This document shows, one piece after another, positions 36,711-49,070 of a stretch of 64,000 nucleotides of DNA (position 1 is its first letter; each line of letters begins with the position of its first letter). A program made the translations under genes and the position numbers. Below the pieces are notes generated by a model. It saw only the letters and a program-made list of their open reading frames with translations, searched no databases and was not told the DNA's origin. The DNA comes from Tetmemena sp. SeJ-2015 (taxonomy: Eukaryota; Ciliophora; Spirotrichea; Sporadotrichida; Oxytrichidae): positions 1-64,000 of the forward strand of contig JAJKFJ010022705.1 in the NCBI GenBank assembly GCA_027382625.1, given 5' to 3'.

Positions 36711-39700
36711 ATGAAAGCGAAAATGTAAACGCAGAGAAACAAAAATCAAAGTGACTCTGAAAGTAAGTAGAAAGTTAAAAAAGATCTAGAAATGCTTGAC
36801 TAGTCATCAGAAACAAACTCATTTCCTTTTTTGGAAGATAATCCTTCATAATAACACAAGCAAGCATTTATAGCTGCGAAGCATGTCTTTCATAATATAA
36901 TGACTGCATTGAACTTATAATAGAGGGCTTTATAAGACAAAATTTAGCAACTAATTCTCATAATATGATATAGTTGATGATGTGAGCATGGAAGAATTCG
37001 AGGAAAAGGTTGGAGTGCAGAGGAATCCCATCAATGGAGGGGCGATTCGCACTGCATCATCTCCAGCGACTCAACTCCTCCCATTAGCTTAAAAATAAAG
37101 CGTAAACACAATGCAGGTAAGATTTAACTAGCAGATTTTCATTAAAAATGGTCTATTGGATTCGATATATCGAGTGCAAGTTTTATTTTATTTCTAAGAT
37201 CTCCATTTGTGATTCAATAAGATTAGCTATAATTTAAGTTTACCTTGAGAATTGAATCATTGATAATTTTAGAATTATTCAATTCAGCAGCCTAATGCCT
37301 TTGGGAAGGAAGATAACAATCTACTCCTAATCAGATGAACAAGATACAGAACTCTAAGCTTGCATAGAATGGTTAATAAACGCAGTCACCTTATAAGAAC
37401 TAAATCAGTCCTGCATAACAATATAGTTAAATACAATATATTAGTAGATTATTGCAAAGTAAGGGAGAGATGGGCAAATTTAAAACGGAACTCCTAAATA
37501 GAATAGTCTTTAATAAAGGATGCTAAAGTCAGAATAGATTGATGATTAAACCTCTGGAAAGACTTAAAATCAGCTAACGACACCTTCAACTATGCTAAAC
37601 TCTAATCAAACTCAGACTTCTAATAGAATCAAGCAAGAGTATTTAATAATTTGAAAATCTATTTTTAGCATGCTACTTAGCCAAAAGAATTTTCTCCATC
37701 CCCAATTAGAGACTAGAGGATACATACCGAAGGAGGATAGAGGAGCACCTATAGCTAAGTCATTCTAAACTAAAAGAATGTTCATTTAAAGTAGCACAAT
37801 ATCAAACAGCAAGCAGACTATTATATATAAAATTTGAATTATAAGTTTTCTCAATCATAGTTTAAGACTAAGATATGGACTCTTAATAATTTTCAAGGAT
37901 CAATCACTCTGAAAAAGTAAGTCGACTCTAGATGCATACTCAAAACTAGGGTGTCTTAAATCAAAATCAAGCATCTTCCTTTTCTCATCGAGAGATAATG
38001 AAATCTTCTCAGCCCAGCAGACAAATCAAATCTCCAAGAGTTGGAGGTTCAAACTAGATTCAACAATCCTTTGGCTTTGGAGCGCAGAGTTCTACTCTGG
38101 ATGACTAAATCAATGGAGGGGAAAGTAAAGTCATGAAGATATTAAGAGCTAAGATGTCAACAGCCACAAACAACCCATACAGTGAGTTTTATAAATCCTA
38201 TTTTTTGTTAATATCTGAGACTACAGCTAGGATGCCAAATTAGTCCGCAGCCATTTCATAATTTGACTAGGACAGATTTCTTAAAATGAACTCCCAAAAC
38301 TAGAACTCTAAATAGAAGCCAGTATCGAGTCAGGATCTCAAAATTTACAAAGATGGGAAAGTAGTGGCGACAGGAGGTGGGCTCGCTCTAATGAATAATT
38401 AGCAGAAGATTGGTCATAGACTTCAAGAAGGTAGATCGGTTGCAAACTTGGACCCTTTCACTCTTCAGTAAGTACAGAAACAGAAGTCAGTTCCAGTTTA
38501 ACTTAGTCATCAGCAAAACACTTAATTTCATAATTTGAGAATACAACTTATTTTTAAATTAAACACTTCAGGCAGCTTTGTTGATACTGGAAGCAACTAT
38601 GGAAATATGAAAGCCTCTGGAGCAGCTATAGATATTATATTTCATAAAATTACTGAGCTCATTAAACTAGCAGGTAGTGGATTGGATCAATTCCTACAGA
38701 GGCAGTTGATCGACGATGCGAGAAGAAAATAAAAACTGGAGCAAGCTATGAAGGATAAGCAAGAGCAAGAGGAAAAAGATCTCTCAGTAGAATCTTTAAA
38801 ACTCGCAGATATAAAAACAGCTCCTCTTTAGAACAAACCAACAAGGAAGAAATCTAAATAGACTCTCTATATTTCTATTAACTCTTTTTTTAATCCTAAT
38901 CAACTTAATTCATCTGAAGCAGAGCACTAGGAATATAGCGCCCGCTCCTTTGAACAATTCTATAAATCTCAGTTAGATTTTAAATACAAGGTGGCAGATA
39001 AAATAAGTTATTTCTAAAAAGAAAAAGATGAATAGCTGGATAAGCTTAAGTAATCAGCTGTGCCCAAAGTATGCAAAGGTTCCAAGAAAATACTCTAAAA
39101 GTATAAAACAAAAGATGAGTTAAATAGTAACAATTTAATTTTATACTTAATAAAATGAAAAGCCTAGGTAAACTAATTATACAGAGCCGGATTAGGATGT
39201 CCATGTGGAAAAAACTTCACCAATCGCTTAAGAAAATAATTCGAGTGGGTTTGCGGCTGCTTTCGATAGACTTTATCAAGGAAAGTCCCTCATACCTACA
39301 GTTGAGAATAGAAAGCAAATGAAGCAAGATAGAGCACCACATCTCATCTTATTTTAATTTCTGAAGCAAGATCAATTATCAAACCAATAGAGCAAAATAT
39401 TTAAGAATTAAAAAGACTAGATGGAGTACATGGAGAAGCTTTATTCAAGTGGGATGAGCACTAAAGATGATGGGAGCGTCTCAAACTTAAAAAGATCAAG
39501 CTCAAAGTGGAGTAACATTTCAACATTCTAGCCTGAGTTAGCTAAATGAGAGTTATAAGTTTTAATAAAATGGTTATGGCATTAGAGTTTACAAAGAAGA
39601 GCAAGACAGATAAAATGATCTTCGATAGATTAAGAAGAGAATTCCACGAATTCTTCAAGCTGAAGTTTTATTAAATTTTTTATTATGACTTCAAGCTAGA

Positions 39701-42112
39701 TTTGTACTATGCATCTGTGTGCTATGCCAGCAAGTAAGCCTATAATAAAGTAGACGATTCCATTCTAATTAAGGCCACTAATCTCGTAAATACCTCAGAG
39801 GTAATAAATGGGTCTTAAAGCAGTTATCAGCAAATCTAAACTCATACTTACACAGAGGAAGGAGAAGAAGAAGGAGCAAATACTATTCATAGAGAAATTA
39901 GAGAATATTCTGGCCAAAGAAAGCTTAATCAGTAGCTTCCTAATCTATTATACTCTGCGCATGAGTCCACTTAAAGCGTCAAGACTCTAAAGTACATTCT
40001 AAATAACAAGCATGATAAACTGTCCATGATTGAAACATCTAGTCAGAGAAGTGTCGATAGACATAATAACAATAGCAGCAGAGGGAATAAAGATAATTCT
40101 AAAATGTTTTCGAAAATAACAACTTCATCAAAACATCAAATTAGAAAAGAGAGCTTTAGTTAGGGGAGAGCTGCTTCTCAAAGAAGAAATACGGATTATT
40201 TTCATTTTCTTCTTTCAATTTCGGACAAACACTAGTTTAGAATGAAGTATGAAAATAAGCTGAGCGATGTCATAGATAAAGATGGAAATAGTTTTACACT
40301 CGCACCTTCAGAACATTAAATGAAACTTTAAAAGCTTAATGATCAGGTCTTGAGAGAAAATATTCTTAAAGGAACTCCAATAAGATACCCTTAGTATATG
40401 AAAGAAGCTAATAATGTCTTTTATTTTTAATATGAAAGTGGTGCATAGCTTAGGCTTCTTGATTGAGTAGCAAGCTAGCACTGTAATTGAAGAGCAGAGT
40501 CTCTCTGAAATCTGGAAAATTCTAGGTGGAAAAAAACCTTCATCAAATAGGACAATCAAAGCAGAGAATTTGTTCGTGTTTCTTTGTGCTCTCCTCAACA
40601 TCAGACTTAATTCTAATCTATCACTCTATCTTATTTTGACTGCCAATCCTAGTCTAGTCAGGGCATGATCAAGAATAGTTGCCAGAAGGGCATAGATACG
40701 AGGGATATCTCTGCTTTGACGAATACGAAAATGCGCATTTCGTTTCTTATGACGATATCACAAAGATTCATAAGAAGTTCAAGCACTCCATTAAATGCAT
40801 AAATTGCAATTATTGAGCAACTTGCTATGAATAGACTTAGCAGAAAAGTAGAGCACACTCTACAAGTCGTAAAGATTTACAAAGGAAGAGTTGCTGAATT
40901 TAAAGAAAGGGAAAAGCACATCAAGCAAGGACTATAACACTAGCCAACACCCTCAATTCAAGGTGTCTGAGGGCAGTAAGATATGGTTAGAAAACTCCAA
41001 TCACGAGAGATCGCACTCTTACTCTTAAAGAAATTTCAAGTTGGGGATCACTCAAGACCCAGAGGTTGGCAATAAATATAAAAAGCAGGAGAAGATTGAG
41101 TATGTCACAATTGATGGAGAAGAAGTATCTCTCAATGACATTAAGAAATTTAATTAAGTATTAGGGTTTATATGCAATTAAGAGAAGGTTCCAAGTAAAG
41201 GATGAAATTATTCCAGAATAGAAACCTCATGCTTACATAAACGCAAGGCTTGCTTCTTCTAAGAACCCTAGTTACTTTTTATTATCTTTGATAAACCTGA
41301 TGAGATCAGAGTCAAATAACTCAATCACTTCGCTTTCTTAAATATCCCAAATGAAGTTTACCCCTAAAGCCTACTAAGGCAAGCGCATTGAAACTTGCAT
41401 GATAAGTGCAGTTTAAGATGAATATCAAGGAACCTATTCTAGCCGAGGATAAGTGGAGAGGCAGCAGAAATGGAAGATTGATACTTCTGAGCACGAAGAA
41501 TACAGTCAGACTATAGAAGACCTTGAAATACCTCACGAGTAGAGAGCGAACTATAATCATAATCTCATCAAGGCTAATCAATCATACTCACCCTCTTCAA
41601 ATTAATGCTTATAGTTTCTCATATTTGTCTCTGTGGGTAGTAACTAATTATCAAAGTTTGGGATATGAATTTATAATTTTAATATGATTTAAGTTTTCAG
41701 AAGAGAAAAAGAACTCAGCTTAAAAGAACGGGCCTTCGAAAAAACTTTCTCAAAACCTAGTTTAAAGCTCTCCCTCTAACATGGAGAGAAAGTAGAACAA
41801 CTTCTCAAGGCCAGACTAAGTGAATCAAAAGGGCAGTGGCAGCAAATAAATTCAAAAGAACAATTCAAACAGTAAGTAGTAGACAGTTTAATACGAGCAA
41901 TAAGAAGTCAAATACTCTTTCTAAACGACACATGTCATCACTGAAAATTAAAGTTCTCATCACTAATTCGTTTTATCATTATAATTTAAATGGCTAAATA
42001 AATTAAAGATTTTAACCATTAGATAGATGGTGATATCTCATCAGTTGAAAATAATACTCAAAACTATCACTACCAAGATAATTCAAAATTTGACCTTTCT
42101 GATTACAATTGA
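36711..42112 (+). CDS. Long Ser/Gln/Lys-rich, partly coiled-coil protein
   Basis: Starts at ATG 36711 (MKAKMQTQRNKNQSDSESKQ) and ends FDLSDYN at TGA 42110. About 5.4 kb. Low-complexity Gln/Ser/Asn tracts to about 38500 lead to a charged helical part: SGLDQFLQRQLIDDARRKQ (38680), FEQFYKSQLDFKYKVADKIS (38955), FDRLYQGKSLIPTVENRKQ (39260), FHEFFKLKFYQIFYYDFKL (39650). Near 40500, SLSEIWKILGGKKP followed by ENLFVFLCALLNI resembles EF-hand-like modules in protist cytoskeletal proteins, but this is weak. Later, CFDEYENAHFVSYDDITKIH (40710) and DEYQGTYSSRGQVERQQKW (41420). Introns of GTAAG..AG type occur (for example from 37118), and frame changes suggest IESs. It may be a ciliary or cytoskeletal protein, by composition only. 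No family assigned. Confidence 0.6.
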
Positions 42113-42293
42113 GAGAAAAAATGACAAACGATAAAGAATTGCAGAAATTAATATTTATACACGGAGGTTAACATTTAAAATTGATTTTCCTATAGTTTAA
42201 TTTTAAAATCGACTGACTAAATTATTTGTGGATGGGTGAGTTGAACTATATAATAATAAATTGACCTTTAATTAAAGAGTTTACTATCGATAA

Positions 42294-42590
42294 ATGTCTT
42301 ACAGAAGAGGATCCGGCCCCAGCGAGGAAGAAATGATTATGCAACAGATGATGATCAAGCTCAGCATGGGCATCAGTGGACAGTCATTAAATATCAACTA
42401 CTTTGAAACATTTCATTTTTAATTTAATGAGTGCTTCAAGGAGTGTGTGACTAGCTTCAGCTCTGGTCAGATGGTTCCCCAAGAGGCAACTTGCATTCAG
42501 TCATGCGCCAAGCGCCAACAGTCTGCATTCATGGCCATGAATGATATCCAAGGTCAACTCCAGGCCAAGCAAGGAGCTGGCATGTTCTGA
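42294..42590 (+). CDS. Small Tim chaperone (Tim8/9/10/13 family)
   Basis: A complete 98-residue protein from ATG 42294 to TGA 42588, no intron and no IES. It has the twin CX3C signature of small Tims: CFKEC and CIQSC separated by 15 residues. Small Tims form hexamers in the mitochondrial intermembrane space and carry hydrophobic precursors to inner or outer membrane insertion machinery; the cysteines form two disulfides. The N terminus is Met-rich (EEEMIMQQMMIKLSMG) and the segment before the first cysteine is aromatic. A single TAA codon (in HFQFNECF) must be read as Gln, which makes this gene clean evidence for the code. Which of Tim8, 9, 10 or 13 it is cannot be decided by eye. Confidence 0.88.
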
Positions 42591-43362
42591 CAACTTCTTC
42601 AAGTCCTCCTTCTCATCACTGAGAAATTATAACTTTATTAAAATACTCTTATTTATTAATTATTGATGCATTTATTTGAGCAAGTAAGGATTTTGATAGA
42701 TGATAAGTTGGCTTTGCAGCACTTTTGATAAATGTACTTGACGGAATCACTCTCTTAAGATATAAAACTTTGAACTAGAGCATCAGTGTAACTAAATGTT
42801 AATTTGCACCGCTTGAGAGCAATCAAATTTATAGCTCTATTTAAATTGAAGCAACGATTCACTTTTATTATAACAAAGATTAAAAACAAACTCTTTTCTT
42901 AAATACTCCAGCTAGTCACACCATTTACTTCATATCAACCCTTTCTTCAGTGCATTTTATTTTTTCAATGAAATCTTGTTTACTCTTCTTCATACAAAAT
43001 ATTTTATCTCACTTTTAATGCTTAAGTTTGCATTTCTCTTTAATCTTGATTTAGAATTCATTTACGAAATTTTAACTTATTTTAAATTGCATAAAAGAAT
43101 AAATTTCAATAAAATATTAATTAATATTTTTATTATCTGTAAACTTAATATAACTAATTTTATTCTCCTTAATGATACTTACATTATGATAAAGAAAAAA
43201 TAAATGTAAGTTAGTGAGGACTTGAGAAATATTAAATAAGGTATAATTAATTAATATCGAGTCAAATTTTAGATAGAAGTCACATTAGAAGCACACAAGA
43301 GAAAATTATTCCCTTTTCAATTAATTTAATTCTGAAATAGTACTATAATTATTTATGCAATA
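42591..43362. other. AT-rich intergenic DNA
   Basis: Very low GC at 42980-43260. The frame at 42976-43203 is a product of A/T richness. No element recognised. Confidence 0.65.
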
Positions 43363-45979
43363 ATGCAAATTACATTGACACTGGTTTCGCTGTGCTTTTT
43401 AAACGCACTAAAGAAGCCTTCTTCCTTATTTTAGGACCATTCCATTGAGTTTATATTTTTATTTTTTTATTCCTTCCAGCTTAAATGGAAGAGAAAGGAA
43501 TCCCTGAGGAATACAACGCCCCTATTTTCACGTAAGACCTCAAAATAACGCAAAGCTCTAAAATTAGCAAAATCTGAAGTCAACATCTTCTGAATATAAG
43601 TACAAGTGCATACAAAATATATTATACTGATAAAATTTTTGTTATTTTATGCTTCATTTTCTAAAGAGTCGTATAATATTAGTCAATTCGTTCTTGATAG
43701 TAATTCTTTACTAAATTGAATAATTTGTGCGCTTATCTTTTAATTTTATTCTTAATCATTTCATCATAGGACAAAATACAAATAAATGATTGAATTTTAA
43801 TAATTGGACTTACACGATAACATTTTTCCTGAGTTCGGTGTTAATTGGGAAGCACCAGTCTAAAATAGGACGACCTCTGATTTTGAGGGTTGGCATATTC
43901 CTTCAGGTTTTAGCAGCAGGAGCCTTCATAGGACTCAACTTCATTGAAAAGGGATAGGTTTAATAAATATACAAATATATTTATAAATTATTGGTGTAAG
44001 TCTTTGTTATGATAATGATTCTGCAGTGGGCCATTTGTCGCAGTAGGATTCATAGGACGATTCATTGAGGGTCTTGGAGCTGGACTTATTCAAACAGTTG
44101 GTAATTCAACGCGTTAAACTTTCACAATTTTGGTTGAACTAATTTTCTTTAAAACTAATCAAACTTATATGATAAATATAAAGGATGTAATTTCTTTTAG
44201 CTTATGGAGAGTTGATGATTCAATACCAAGATGACTAAAACAAGATTGTTTCTATTATGGAATTTTCAGGTGGTAAGTTCATCATTCTCATTAGACCATG
44301 ATCTATTCAATTTAACCAAGGAAGGATTCGTTATTGTATAAACTCATTCAAAAAATTTATTAGAATCTGTAAAATTAATTTAAATTGCATGTTGCTTTCT
44401 TATCTTTAAACTTAATCTCTTTTTAGCTTTTATCCTTATAATGATTTTATATATTAAATTATTTATATGTTTGTCATAACGCTTGGAACTAGAAATGATA
44501 TTCTAATTAGGAGCATCAAATCAATCTCCATATAAGAATATTCTTCAATCAACTAAAAAAGATATTGCATTTAAGTTTCCTTTAGCCCTCGTATTTTTTA
44601 AGATTCTGTGTTTTAATCTATGACTCTTAGTGTTTGGAAACATGTCTGGTGTCCTATTTGCAGCCTTCATTTCCTATTTGATTGGTTTTGTTGGACCATT
44701 TGCTTTTTGCGGTAAGAACTTATACTCCTCACTAAACAAGTGAATGCAATTCCTAATTCAAAACTATAAAGATATTGATTGCTTATTTAGGTGTTCTGTT
44801 CTTCGTATTGGGAGTCACTATGAATTGCTTAGTCAAGTTCAAAAATATAGATCCTGAAGAAGAGAAAAAGATGCGTCACAATTCTTCCATCATTTCATTC
44901 GCACAGCCCAGACTCAGAAACGATCAAGGAGAAAGATTAATAAAGATTTCTATTATATCTTTATTGATTCACGTTTGTGAGCAATTAATCGGATCCAATG
45001 ATGAGCAGTGGAAACGCAGGGGATGCTAAAAGCAAACGAGTGATGTCTGTTTCTAGTCAATCAAAGAGACCTTATGACCAAATAGGATTACTCTCTGTCA
45101 TGAAAATCCCTAGAGCTTTGTTTGCCCTACTCCAAATTATGTTCTCACTCAACTTATTCGGATTTCCTGACACCATTCTTGCAGATAAACTCCAACACGA
45201 TTTTCAGCTTTAAGACTCTATAGTCAGCTGTATCTATGCTTAATAAGAAATGATAATTGCTATTATGATCTATGCAAGTGGCTGTTTTGGATTCTTGCTG
45301 ACCTCCGCTTTTCCTCACAAATTGCTAGATAAGTATAATAGCATCGAGATTATGATGGTGGCTATGGTGTTCCAAATAATAGGGTGCTTCATGTTGGGTC
45401 CTTCTGAGATCCTTCACTTCCCCAACTAACTTTATCTGATAGTTCCGGGTTAGGTAATTATGGGTATGGCAATTCCCTTTACTGTAGTCTCTGCCTATTA
45501 AGAACTCTATGACTCAGTGATCATGACAGGCAAACACTATGAGCCTAACGCTCTTAACGACACGCTTGTTGCTCTCTTCAACTCTTTCTTTTCACTTGGA
45601 TTGATCATAGGCCCTCTCGGAGGAAGCTACCTCACTATTGCTACTGACTTTAGATTCTGCACAGTTTAAAAATAATAGCAAATGTGTGTTGCTCTAAAAG
45701 TAAATGAATACAGATATATAGTCTTTGACTCTGCTAGGTTTCATGGTGGTATATTTCAGCGTGATATATTTGCCAATGCGTATTAGAAAAGATCCCTTCA
45801 AACCCTAGAAGAAGTGCTTCTCCCTAACTAGTTCTCATCAGCTAGTGTAGCATGAACTCGACGATGTTGGTCTTCCTATCCTTACCGAGGGAGCAGCAGT
45901 TAAGAAAAATTAGTACACATTAATAGAGGATGATGAAAATGAGTATGAGACCAAGGGAGGCATGCGTAACAACAGCTGA
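43363..45979 (+). CDS. Major facilitator superfamily transporter T2
   Basis: Starts at ATG 43363 (MQITLTLVSLCFLNAL) and ends ETKGGMRNNS at TGA 45977. After the first segment GPFLPAQMEEKGIPEE aligns with T1. GRFIEGLGAGLIQTV near 44055 is the family helix-4/5 motif. The second half is well preserved: ADKLQHDFQLQDSIVSCIYA, then VAMVFQIIGCFMLGPSEI and LFNSFFSLGLIIGPLGGSYL, typical of the C-terminal six-helix bundle. Introns have GTAAGT or similar donors. One base seems missing near 43415 (CTAAAGAAGCC where T3 has GCAAAAGAGGCC), at an A run, so either an assembly slip or a disabling mutation. T3 follows 0.5 kb downstream. Substrate unknown. Confidence 0.82.
43439..43468 (+). other. IES in T2, pointer ATTCC
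   Basis: ATTCC at 43439-43443 and 43469-43473 bounds 30 bp with a TGA. Excision gives GPFLPAQMEEKGIPEE, matching APFLPNQFDQKGIPKE in T1 and APFFPYQFKIRGVND in T3. T1 and T3 have no insert here. Confidence 0.9.
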
Positions 45980-46040
45980 CCACACTATTTGAATAATTAT
46001 TATTTAAGTCAGCTAAGAAGAGGCAGGAAGAGTAGGCTCA

Positions 46041-46506
46041 ATGATAGTCGAGGAAAAGACAAACAAGAGCTTACTATGACTAAGCTTCGCCAAGGTGTAC
46101 GAGTATATGGGAATATGTTAAAAGTACCTACCTCCCTACACCTATATAGCCTACAAGGAATACTATATCTTATTCCTTCACAAAGATGTTTAAGGCTACT
46201 TTTAGAGGGGCCTCTCTATACTTTTCCTTTCTTGAAAGGCAAAATTTTTGAAAGTGTAAAGATAGAGATTAGCCTCACTAAGTGGTTTAATATTTGCAGA
46301 AGAAACCTCATCATTTTATTTGTAAGATTAATAAACCTGAGATGAAGCTCAAAGTGCCATATAAGCTAGTTGGCAAAGGCCAAAAATACTAAAATCAAAA
46401 CTTTGAAATTCGATAATATAGATCTTATAATTCAAGCACTTCAACCACCACCAACTTCTTTTCATAATCAAGCTAATCTTATTACTAAAAGCAATAACTT
46501 AATTGA
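46041..46506 (+). CDS. Small unrecognised gene between T2 and T3
   Basis: From ATG 46041: MIVEEKTNKS, then after a 15-bp IES FAKVYEYMGICQKYLPPYTY and IAYKEYYILFLHKDVQGYFQ. An intron (about 46257-46301, GTAAAG..GCAG) probably leads to KKPHHFICKINKPEMKLKVP and YKLVGKGQKYQNQNFEIRQ, ending at TGA 46504. The join just before the intron is uncertain. The stop is only 7 bases before the ATG of T3, which is unusually tight. An overlapping frame (45989-46345) open even in the standard code is probably a shadow. Family not recognised; it could also be an alternative tail of T2. Confidence 0.5.
46068..46082 (+). other. Very short IES, pointer AGCTT
   Basis: AGCTT at 46068-46072 and 46083-46087, same codon phase, bounds 15 bp containing TGA. 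Removal reads TNKSFAKVYEYMG. No paralogue is available, so this is a candidate. Confidence 0.55.
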
Positions 46507-46513
46507 AATTTAA

Positions 46514-48950
46514 ATGAAAGGAAAATTGACATTAATAAGACTCTGCTTTTTAATTGCTGCAAAAGAGGCCCTCTTTCTGATCCTTGCTCCTTTCTTCCCA
46601 TATCAATTTAAAATTAGAGGCGTAAATGATTATCTTTTCGCTCCTATGTTTACGTAAGAAATTTATATTCAGATTCAGCCAATATAACATTCTGATTTTT
46701 GATGTGCTCATTAAGACATTTTGATATAAATTATTTAGGTCATACTCTGTCTTTTTCTTTTTCACATGCTTGATGGCTGGCAGATTTATACTACCTAAAA
46801 TGGGAAGATCTCAAACACTGAGATTAGGATTACTACTTCACGTCTTTGCCTGTCTTTGCTTTTTCTTACTCTTTTACATCAGCAATAAGTAAGTGCTTTT
46901 GAATTAATTACATTTCCCTCCTCTCTCTTTTTGTGGTTCATAATATCGAAGAATATAGTTAGTGGTTTTTAATTCTGGGTTTCACTGGCAGAATTTGTGA
47001 AGGAATCGGTGCAGGTCTACTCTAGACTGCAGGTAAGTAGCTTTTACAAATAGTCGTAACTTCTTAATATCTGATTGTAGCTTACAGCGAGCTCCTGCAG
47101 CAATATAAGGATCAAGAGAACATGATAGTGGGGTACTTGACTTTTTCAGGAGGTAATCAATAACTTTGAGGAGCTCACATTTCTAGTTTTGGGAAACTTG
47201 ATAGGGATGATATTCTCCTCTTTCCTATCGTTTCTTACTGGGGAGAAAGGACCATTTGCGATGCTTGGAATTATCTTCCTAATATTCGCTATGTTTCAGC
47301 ACAAACTGATTCACTTCGTTCAGTTTGAGGATCACTCGCACGAGGTCTTCAATATACAAGTCACTAATATTTACTAGCAACCCTTCATAATTCACTCATA
47401 CCAGGTTAAGCGATACTCAATGAGTAATAGCTTAGAAGGTGTAGAGGAGGATTAAGAGCAAAGTGAAGGTGTGGGGGCAGCTTGGGAATAAAGCGAGACT
47501 AATACAAACTAGTTAGCAGTAAGACTTAGTTTAAGAGTTTATATTAATCCATTATAGAAGAGCCCAAGTCAAAGGGACAAAGAAATGTAAAACAGGAAGA
47601 AGAAGTTTGTAGATCTGAGCTACATGGAAGTGCTTAAGAATAGAAGAGCAATAATGGCATTTTTAAGCGTTGCTCTATCATTATCCTTATGGACATTCAT
47701 CTTTTAATAAATTAGAATGATTCATCGATACAACTCTAACAGAGAAATTATCTGTGGATTTCAACTTGCCTTCTTATTTGGTGTGTCTCTTCTATTGCTT
47801 GCAATGCACAGGATTCTTGCTAACTTCTCCTCATGTTCACAAATTAATCCACAGATAGCACCCTATTAGAATGATCATAGTCGCATTTTGCTTTAATTAT
47901 AGAGCTTTATATGCTAAATTTTGCTTCCAAGCTTTAGGAGTTTTCTTAATGGGACCATCTGAAAAACTTGACCTTCCAAATTTAATGATATTAACTGCTA
48001 TTGGATTAGTAATTGCTGGCTTGAGCTCTCCTTTCATATATGAATGATTTAAATCTTCTTTTTTGTTTTCATATCAATTCCATCCTACCCTGAAATGCAG
48101 CACTCTCTTCTCTTTAGCAACGATGGAAGAAGGTATGATCCTGACCAAACTTCAGATATTCTATCTGGGCTGTTTAATTCTGCTTACTCTATGGGAACAG
48201 TAGTCGGCCCAATCACTGCATCCTACATCACGATCACTACTTCTTTTCGCTACTGCTGTGATATTATCGCTGGCACTACACTCATTTTTGCGACACTCTA
48301 TTTCATGATAGTGTATCTACCTCATCGACTCATAGTAAAGAGACACTAGAAAGAAGCATCAGCCAAGAGAAAAAGAAAACAGCAAACTCAAAATACAAAC
48401 TCATAGCAAGAAAATCTAATCCAAATTGGAGAGCCAGATGTTCTCTTAACAGAAATCTAACAACTCAAAGAATAGCAAAGAGAGGTTATAGAATAGCAGA
48501 ATCTACTTATCAAGAGATACGAAGAGCAAAATAAACTTTGGAGTTTGCCATAGTCATCGAGGAAATCACAGATAGAGCCCAATGCTTTAGAAAATGGAAC
48601 TATAGAAATGCAAAAGAGAGATGTGGCAAATTAATCTCCTAGAGTATCTAGCTAAAATAACAGCAATAGAAATAGCTTCTAAAATATGCCACAGCGAGTG
48701 TAGTCTAATTTTAGAGATTAACAGCCCTAATAAAGTTTTCCAGAGTTCTCCATGGCGTCTTCAAATATTAGGCTATCTCAGCACAGTAGTATAAGTAGAT
48801 AATCTAGTGTCTAAGTTTTTCGTTGAGACTTATATTAAACGTCCCTTAATGACCAAAGGGTTTTAAATAGAGCTAGCAAAGTATCAAATACTGATTATGT
48901 CGAAGGTCGATTAGTTGAGGTAATTTAAAAATGCGATAAGTAATAGCAGA
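46514..48950 (+). CDS. Major facilitator superfamily transporter T3
   Basis: Starts at ATG 46514 (MKGKLTLIRLCFLIAAKEAL) with APFFPYQFKIRGVND next. GRICEGIGAGLLQTA at about 46990-47030, split by an intron from AYSELLQQYKDQ, is the family motif. A cytosolic loop (47400-47640) separates the halves. The second half includes FCFQALGVFLMGPSEKLDLP and LFNSAYSMGTVVGPI, aligned with T2 once two IESs are removed. After the last membrane segment (LIFATLYFMIVYLPHRL) comes a Gln-rich cytosolic tail with EIQQLKEQQREVIEQQNLL. The frame meets TGA at 48824, but a 45-bp IES there would extend it to about 48950 (SKVSNTDYVEGRLVEV). Introns include 47153-47186 or similar. Best evidence in the window that IESs interrupt coding sequence. 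Confidence 0.84.
47885..47917 (+). other. IES in T3, pointer ATTTTGCTT
   Basis: A 9-bp repeat at 47885-47893 and 47918-47926 bounds 33 bp, a multiple of three and open in the ciliate code, so it is invisible to frame analysis. Excision gives IVAFCFQALGVFLMGPSE, aligning without a gap to MVAMVFQIIGCFMLGPSE of T2; unexcised, eleven extra residues interrupt a transmembrane helix. Confidence 0.92.
48032..48066 (+). other. IES in T3, pointer TTTCATAT
   Basis: An 8-bp repeat at 48032-48039 and 48067-48074 bounds 35 bp with a TGA. Excision gives SSPFISIPSYPEMQHSLLFS, matching the AIPFTVVSAYQELYDSV region of T2. Confidence 0.92.
48815..48859 (+). other. Probable IES near the T3 3' end, pointer GTTTT
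   Basis: GTTTT at 48815-48819 and 48860-48864, same phase, bounds 45 bp containing TGA 48824. Excision reads SSVQVLNRASKVSNTDYVEG. If rejected, T3 simply ends at 48826. Confidence 0.55.
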
Positions 48951-49070
48951 TTAAGATAAATTTTATATTAATCTAAACTTTAATTTTTAAATTATTTAAA
49001 GAAAAACTTGTCGAGAGCTATTTCTTCACTTATTTAATTAGTTGTGTATTTCTCTGGCCAAACATTTTAC

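Noticed and set aside
42976..43203. 75-codon frame in the standard code
   Set aside because: Lies in one of the most AT-rich stretches; hydrophobic Phe/Ile/Asn composition follows from base content and no motif is present.
45989..46345. 118-codon standard-code frame after T2
   Set aside because: Overlaps a different frame with more protein-like content that leads into a spliced exon; kept only as a shadow, though it is long.
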